A stretch of DNA of 17,580 nucleotides, taken from NCBI GenBank assembly GCA_035252155.1, contig DATFDL010000154.1, positions 1 to 17,580 on the forward strand. Direction: 5' to 3'. The notes below the pieces were generated by a model. It was not told the DNA's origin, ran no database searches, and was given only the letters and a program-made list of their open reading frames with translations. This DNA comes from JAICLL01 sp035252155. Its GTDB lineage: Bacteria; Planctomycetota; Planctomycetia; Pirellulales; JAICIG01. Positions within the stretch are counted from its first letter, which is position 1, and each line of letters starts with the position of its first letter. The position numbers and the translations under genes were made by a program. Positions 15,161 through 17,580 of this stretch are shown piece by piece.

Positions 15161-15218
15161 ATGAACCGTTCCGATTTGGTTCATAGGGGTTTAAAACCCA
15201 CGGAGAGCAGTCTAGCAA
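15161..15218 (-). promoter_or_regulatory. Candidate mraZ promoter with operator-like dyads
   Basis: On the minus strand TTGCTA (15218-15213) and TTTAAA (15195-15190) are separated by 17 bases, a plausible -35/-10 pair with four of six matches each. The -10 lies inside a 13-base palindrome, GGGTTT-A-AAACCC (15187-15199). ATGAACC-N10-GGTTCAT (15161-15184) follows at the predicted transcription start, a typical repressor position. The region is shared with the divergent ketoacyl synthase gene. Confidence 0.45.
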
Positions 15219-15325
15219 CTTCTTTCGCCCTTGCAACACACTGGGCAAAGATTTTTTGGCCGAGGCAATCCGCCTAGCTAAAACAGGGCGATTTCGCTAC
15301 TTTTTCGCCCCCTTGAGGTGGTTCT

Positions 15326-16642
15326 ATGGTTCTCATGGATGACGGGACACGGGGCCCGCAGTTGATGACTTTTCTCCCGATCGACGATCGACGCCGCCGG
15401 CCCGAGCCGGTTGTGATTACCGGCATCGGGTTAATTGCCTCGGTGGGTAACGACCGCGAGAGCGTGTGGCGGGCGGTGCGGCATGGGCAAAGTGGCGTCC
15501 GCTCGTTGTCGGGCATGTCCGGTGTGCCGGCGTCGCTGTCCATCGGCGCTCCGGTTTTCTTACCGCCCGAGTTTCCCGGCCAGCTTAAGCCGGTGGCGCT
15601 TAATCTGCGCGCCGCCGACGAGGCCCTGGCCGACGCCGAGATCGACTTCTCGCGGACCGATCCACATCGCTTTGGCTGCGCGATCAGCGGGCACATGGGC
15701 GACACTGGCTGGTTCGACGAACAACGGCGGCACCTCGCGCCGCCCGAGCCGCGCGACGTGCCTTGGTGGCACCAGTGGTTCCCGAATACAGCATGTTCGA
15801 CCGTGGCGAACCGCTACCGGCTCGCCGGGCCACGATTGTGTCACTCGACCGCCTGCGCCAGCGGCCTGATCGAAGTGCTCTCGGCCGCACGAAGCATTCG
15901 CGATGGCCAGTGCGATCTGGCATTGGCCGGCAGCGCCGAAGCGTTTCATCCGCTGTTTGCCGCCGGCTTTCAGGCGATGCGCGTGTTGGCCCACCACGAC
16001 GATCCGCGGCAAGCCTCGCGGCCGTTCGACAGCCGCCGTAGCGGCTTTGTGATGGGCGAAGGAGCGGCGATGTTCGTGCTCGAACGGCTCAGCCATGCCC
16101 GCCGCCGCGGAGCACGGATTTACGCCGAGATCGCCGGCGGCAAGATGCAGGCCGAGGCCCACCATGTGACCGGTCTCGATACGGAAAGCGACACATTGGC
16201 CTATCTGATCGACCAGACGTTGCGTGACGCGCGGCTGTCGCCCAACGACTTGGGCTATATCAACGCTCACGGCACCGGCACGCAGCAGAACGACGTAGTC
16301 GAAACGCGTGGCATTCGCCGGGCGCTGGGCCGGGCGGCTGATCGAATTTGCGTCAGCTCGACCAAGTCGATGCTCGGCCACCTGGTAAACGCGGCGGGTA
16401 GCGTCGAGCTGGCGATCACCGCGTTGGCGCTGCGCGACGGCTTCGCCCCGCCCACCGTCAATCTCACCGACCCCGATCCGGAGTGCGACCTCGATTGCAT
16501 CCCTTTGGTCGGCCGGCGGACGGCGATCGAGCACGCCCTAAAACTTTCGGTGGCTTTTGGCGGGCACATGGCGGCCATCGTCTTGCGCCGCTGGCCGGAG
16601 GCCGCCAGCGGGCTAGGCCACGTCGAGCGTCGCGCGGCGTAG
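15326..16642 (+). CDS. Beta-ketoacyl-ACP synthase, KAS II (FabF) type
   Basis: This 438-residue thiolase-fold condensing enzyme elongates acyl-ACP with malonyl-ACP in the cytoplasm. The N-terminal strand VVITGIGLIASVG (29-41) is typical. The catalytic set is complete: Cys177 in STACASG, His315 in NAHGTGT, and Lys347 and His352 in STKSMLGHLVNAAGSVE. The C-terminal gating loop reads AFGGHMAAIVL (410-420) instead of the usual GFGGTN/GFGGHN, and residues 60-160 diverge from ordinary FabF, so a specialised acyl or polyketide role is as likely as bulk fatty acid synthesis. The ATG at 15326 has GAGGTGG upstream at good spacing. No acyl carrier protein gene is adjacent. The gene is divergent from mraZ and convergent with the DsbD-like gene. 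Confidence 0.92.
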   Translation: MVLMDDGTRGPQLMTFLPIDDRRRRPEPVVITGIGLIASVGNDRESVWRAVRHGQSGVRSLSGMSGVPASLSIGAPVFLPPEFPGQLKPVALNLRAADEALADAEIDFSRTDPHRFGCAISGHMGDTGWFDEQRRHLAPPEPRDVPWWHQWFPNTACSTVANRYRLAGPRLCHSTACASGLIEVLSAARSIRDGQCDLALAGSAEAFHPLFAAGFQAMRVLAHHDDPRQASRPFDSRRSGFVMGEGAAMFVLERLSHARRRGARIYAEIAGGKMQAEAHHVTGLDTESDTLAYLIDQTLRDARLSPNDLGYINAHGTGTQQNDVVETRGIRRALGRAADRICVSSTKSMLGHLVNAAGSVELAITALALRDGFAPPTVNLTDPDPECDLDCIPLVGRRTAIEHALKLSVAFGGHMAAIVLRRWPEAASGLGHVERRAA

Positions 16643-16679
16643 GTCAGATTTTCCAGCCTGACACGTAGAATTGCTTGAT

Positions 16680-16857
16680 GGCGGTGGCTGGGGCAGAGCC
16701 GCGCGAAACGCGCTGAATTCAGCACCGCGCTCATTCGCGGCGATGCCCCGGCAGCATAATTACGGGCACAGCGCTGCGATCGCCGGGGCATCGCTGGCCG
16801 ACATCGCGGGCTCGAAATACTACGTCGAAGGCGGCCAGCTCTGCCCCAGCCACCGCC
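16680..16857. repeat. 178-base element bounded by perfect 20-bp inverted repeats
   Basis: GGCGGTGGCTGGGGCAGAGC at 16680-16699 recurs, perfectly inverted, at 16838-16857. Inside lie a 12-bp inverted repeat (CGATGCCCCGGC at 16741-16752 and its complement at 16782-16793), a GCGCG-AAA-CGCGC hairpin (16701-16713) and the perfect palindrome GCTGAATTCAGC (16712-16723). No protein is encoded and no target-site duplication is visible. It fills the gap between two convergent genes. It may be a MITE-like mobile element, a structured RNA or a bidirectional transcription barrier. Confidence 0.85.
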
Positions 16858-16886
16858 GAGCGTCGGCACTCCCCCCGCCGCGGCAC

Positions 16887-17580
16887 TTACGGCCGACTCA
16901 TCGCTGTGAGTTCGCCTGCCGGCTCGACGTCGCGCGAGGCGCCCGCTTCCTTGAGCTTCTCAAACAGCGTGGCCTGCGTATAAAAACCGCTCAGCACGAT
17001 CGGCCTGTGGGGACGCCCGGCCGGAAAAATGGCGAGCACGGGTATCGAACTGCCGGGTGTCAACTTGCTCAAGAGCTCGCTCTCGTCATCGGGCCAGCGC
17101 GTCATATCGGCGACCATCGTGACCACGCCGTTCTTAATGACCCAATCTTTAGTGCCTTGCGTGTTAAGCACGGTGGCTTCGAGCGTTTTGCACGTCAAGC
17201 ACCAGTCGGCGGTGAAATCGACCATCACCGTCTTGCCTTCGGCGACCAAGCGACTCAGGTCTTCTCGTGAATAACGGCGCCATGGCAAAGAGTGTCCATC
17301 ATTCGGCGCAGATCGGCCCGCCGCCGCTTGACCCGTTCCCGGCTCATAAGTGCGCCCACCGACCGCCGCCAGATATTGTTCAAACCGCTCCTCCATCACA
17401 GGAGCGATCCCTTGGAAGGCCATCACGCCAACCAGCGACATAAAAACTACGGCCGCGGCCCAGGCCCGGGCCTTCGCAGGAAACTCAGCATAGAGCGGCG
17501 TGCGTCCAATCCACCAGCAGCCGGCCCACAAGCCCATCAACAGCGCGAGTGTCGGCACCATGGCCGGCCAGCGCAGAAAG
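16887..17580 (-). CDS. DsbD-type thiol:disulfide interchange protein, C-terminal part (5' end outside the window)
   Basis: This is the last 230 or so residues of a larger protein whose start lies beyond the right edge; the frame stays open to base 17580. The visible part begins with two hydrophobic helices (VPTLALLMGLWAGCWWIG and AWAAAVVFMSLVGVMAF), the end of a DsbD/CcdA-like membrane domain. A linker and a periplasmic thioredoxin domain follow. The latter has VMVDFTADWCLTCKTLE with the redox pair in WCLTC, DMTRWPDDESELL and the cis-Pro region SIPVLAIFPAGR. DsbD carries electrons from cytoplasmic thioredoxin to periplasmic substrates such as cytochrome c maturation proteins. The C-terminus has a short Glu/Ala extension. 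It converges on the ketoacyl synthase gene. A cytochrome c biogenesis protein with a fused thioredoxin domain is an equivalent description. Confidence 0.9.
   Translation of the reverse strand, partial: FLRWPAMVPTLALLMGLWAGCWWIGRTPLYAEFPAKARAWAAAVVFMSLVGVMAFQGIAPVMEERFEQYLAAVGGRTYEPGTGQAAAGRSAPNDGHSLPWRRYSREDLSRLVAEGKTVMVDFTADWCLTCKTLEATVLNTQGTKDWVIKNGVVTMVADMTRWPDDESELLSKLTPGSSIPVLAIFPAGRPHRPIVLSGFYTQATLFEKLKEAGASRDVEPAGELTAMSRP

Noticed and set aside
15069..15325. Canonical MraZ boxes (three TGGG-type repeats at about 10-base spacing)
   Set aside because: Isolated TGGG occurrences exist on both strands, but no regularly spaced triplet was found.

Overview
This window looks like chromosomal DNA of a high-GC planctomycete, probably of the Pirellulales type (an inference, with no rRNA or other phylogenetic marker here). 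The support is: a giant YD/RHS-repeat protein with a planctomycete-style LEPR-XLL-like N-terminal motif (ECLESRVLLTG), short proteins of a type I associate with this group, a MraZ gene outside a division cluster, several GTG/TTG starts, and many intergenic palindromic repeats beginning with GTAGGG.

Left part (1-8322, all on the minus strand). Read in the direction of transcription, it holds the 1692-residue RHS protein (8322-3244), a predicted exported aspartic protease with two DTG motifs and a PDZ domain (3053-1752), a small conserved-looking protein (1528-1031), and an ATP-grasp ligase (1031-42). The last two share one base (TAATG), so they are probably translationally coupled. The RHS protein ends in a 143-residue Trp/His/Pro-rich tail that I cannot assign, and no small immunity-like gene follows it.

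Middle (8323-13744). A 692-base gene-free stretch carries palindromic repeats. Then come yidD and rnpA (4-base overlap) and a small single-pass membrane protein that overlaps rnpA by 47 bases. L34 (rpmH), the usual upstream partner, is absent. Divergent from these are murJ (lipid II flippase) and bioD (dethiobiotin synthetase, GTG start), which are closely spaced. bioD converges on a GT4 glycosyltransferase (TTG start), and a 75-base nested hairpin separates them.

Right part (13745-17580). It holds a two-helix DUF2892-like membrane protein and a MraZ-family protein, both on the minus strand. A KAS II-type ketoacyl synthase runs divergently from mraZ. The 5'-truncated C-terminal part of a DsbD-type thiol:disulfide interchange protein reads in from the right edge. 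Regulatory signals are richest here: a sigma-54-like element and a start-codon hairpin before the DUF2892 gene, a dyad in the mraZ/KAS divergent region, and a 178-base element with perfect 20-bp inverted termini between the convergent KAS and DsbD genes.

Most genes are housekeeping (envelope building, RNase P, biotin, fatty acid synthesis, redox). The accessory part is the RHS/protease pair, which is patchily AT-richer than its surroundings. That pair and the repeat elements are the least explained parts of the window.
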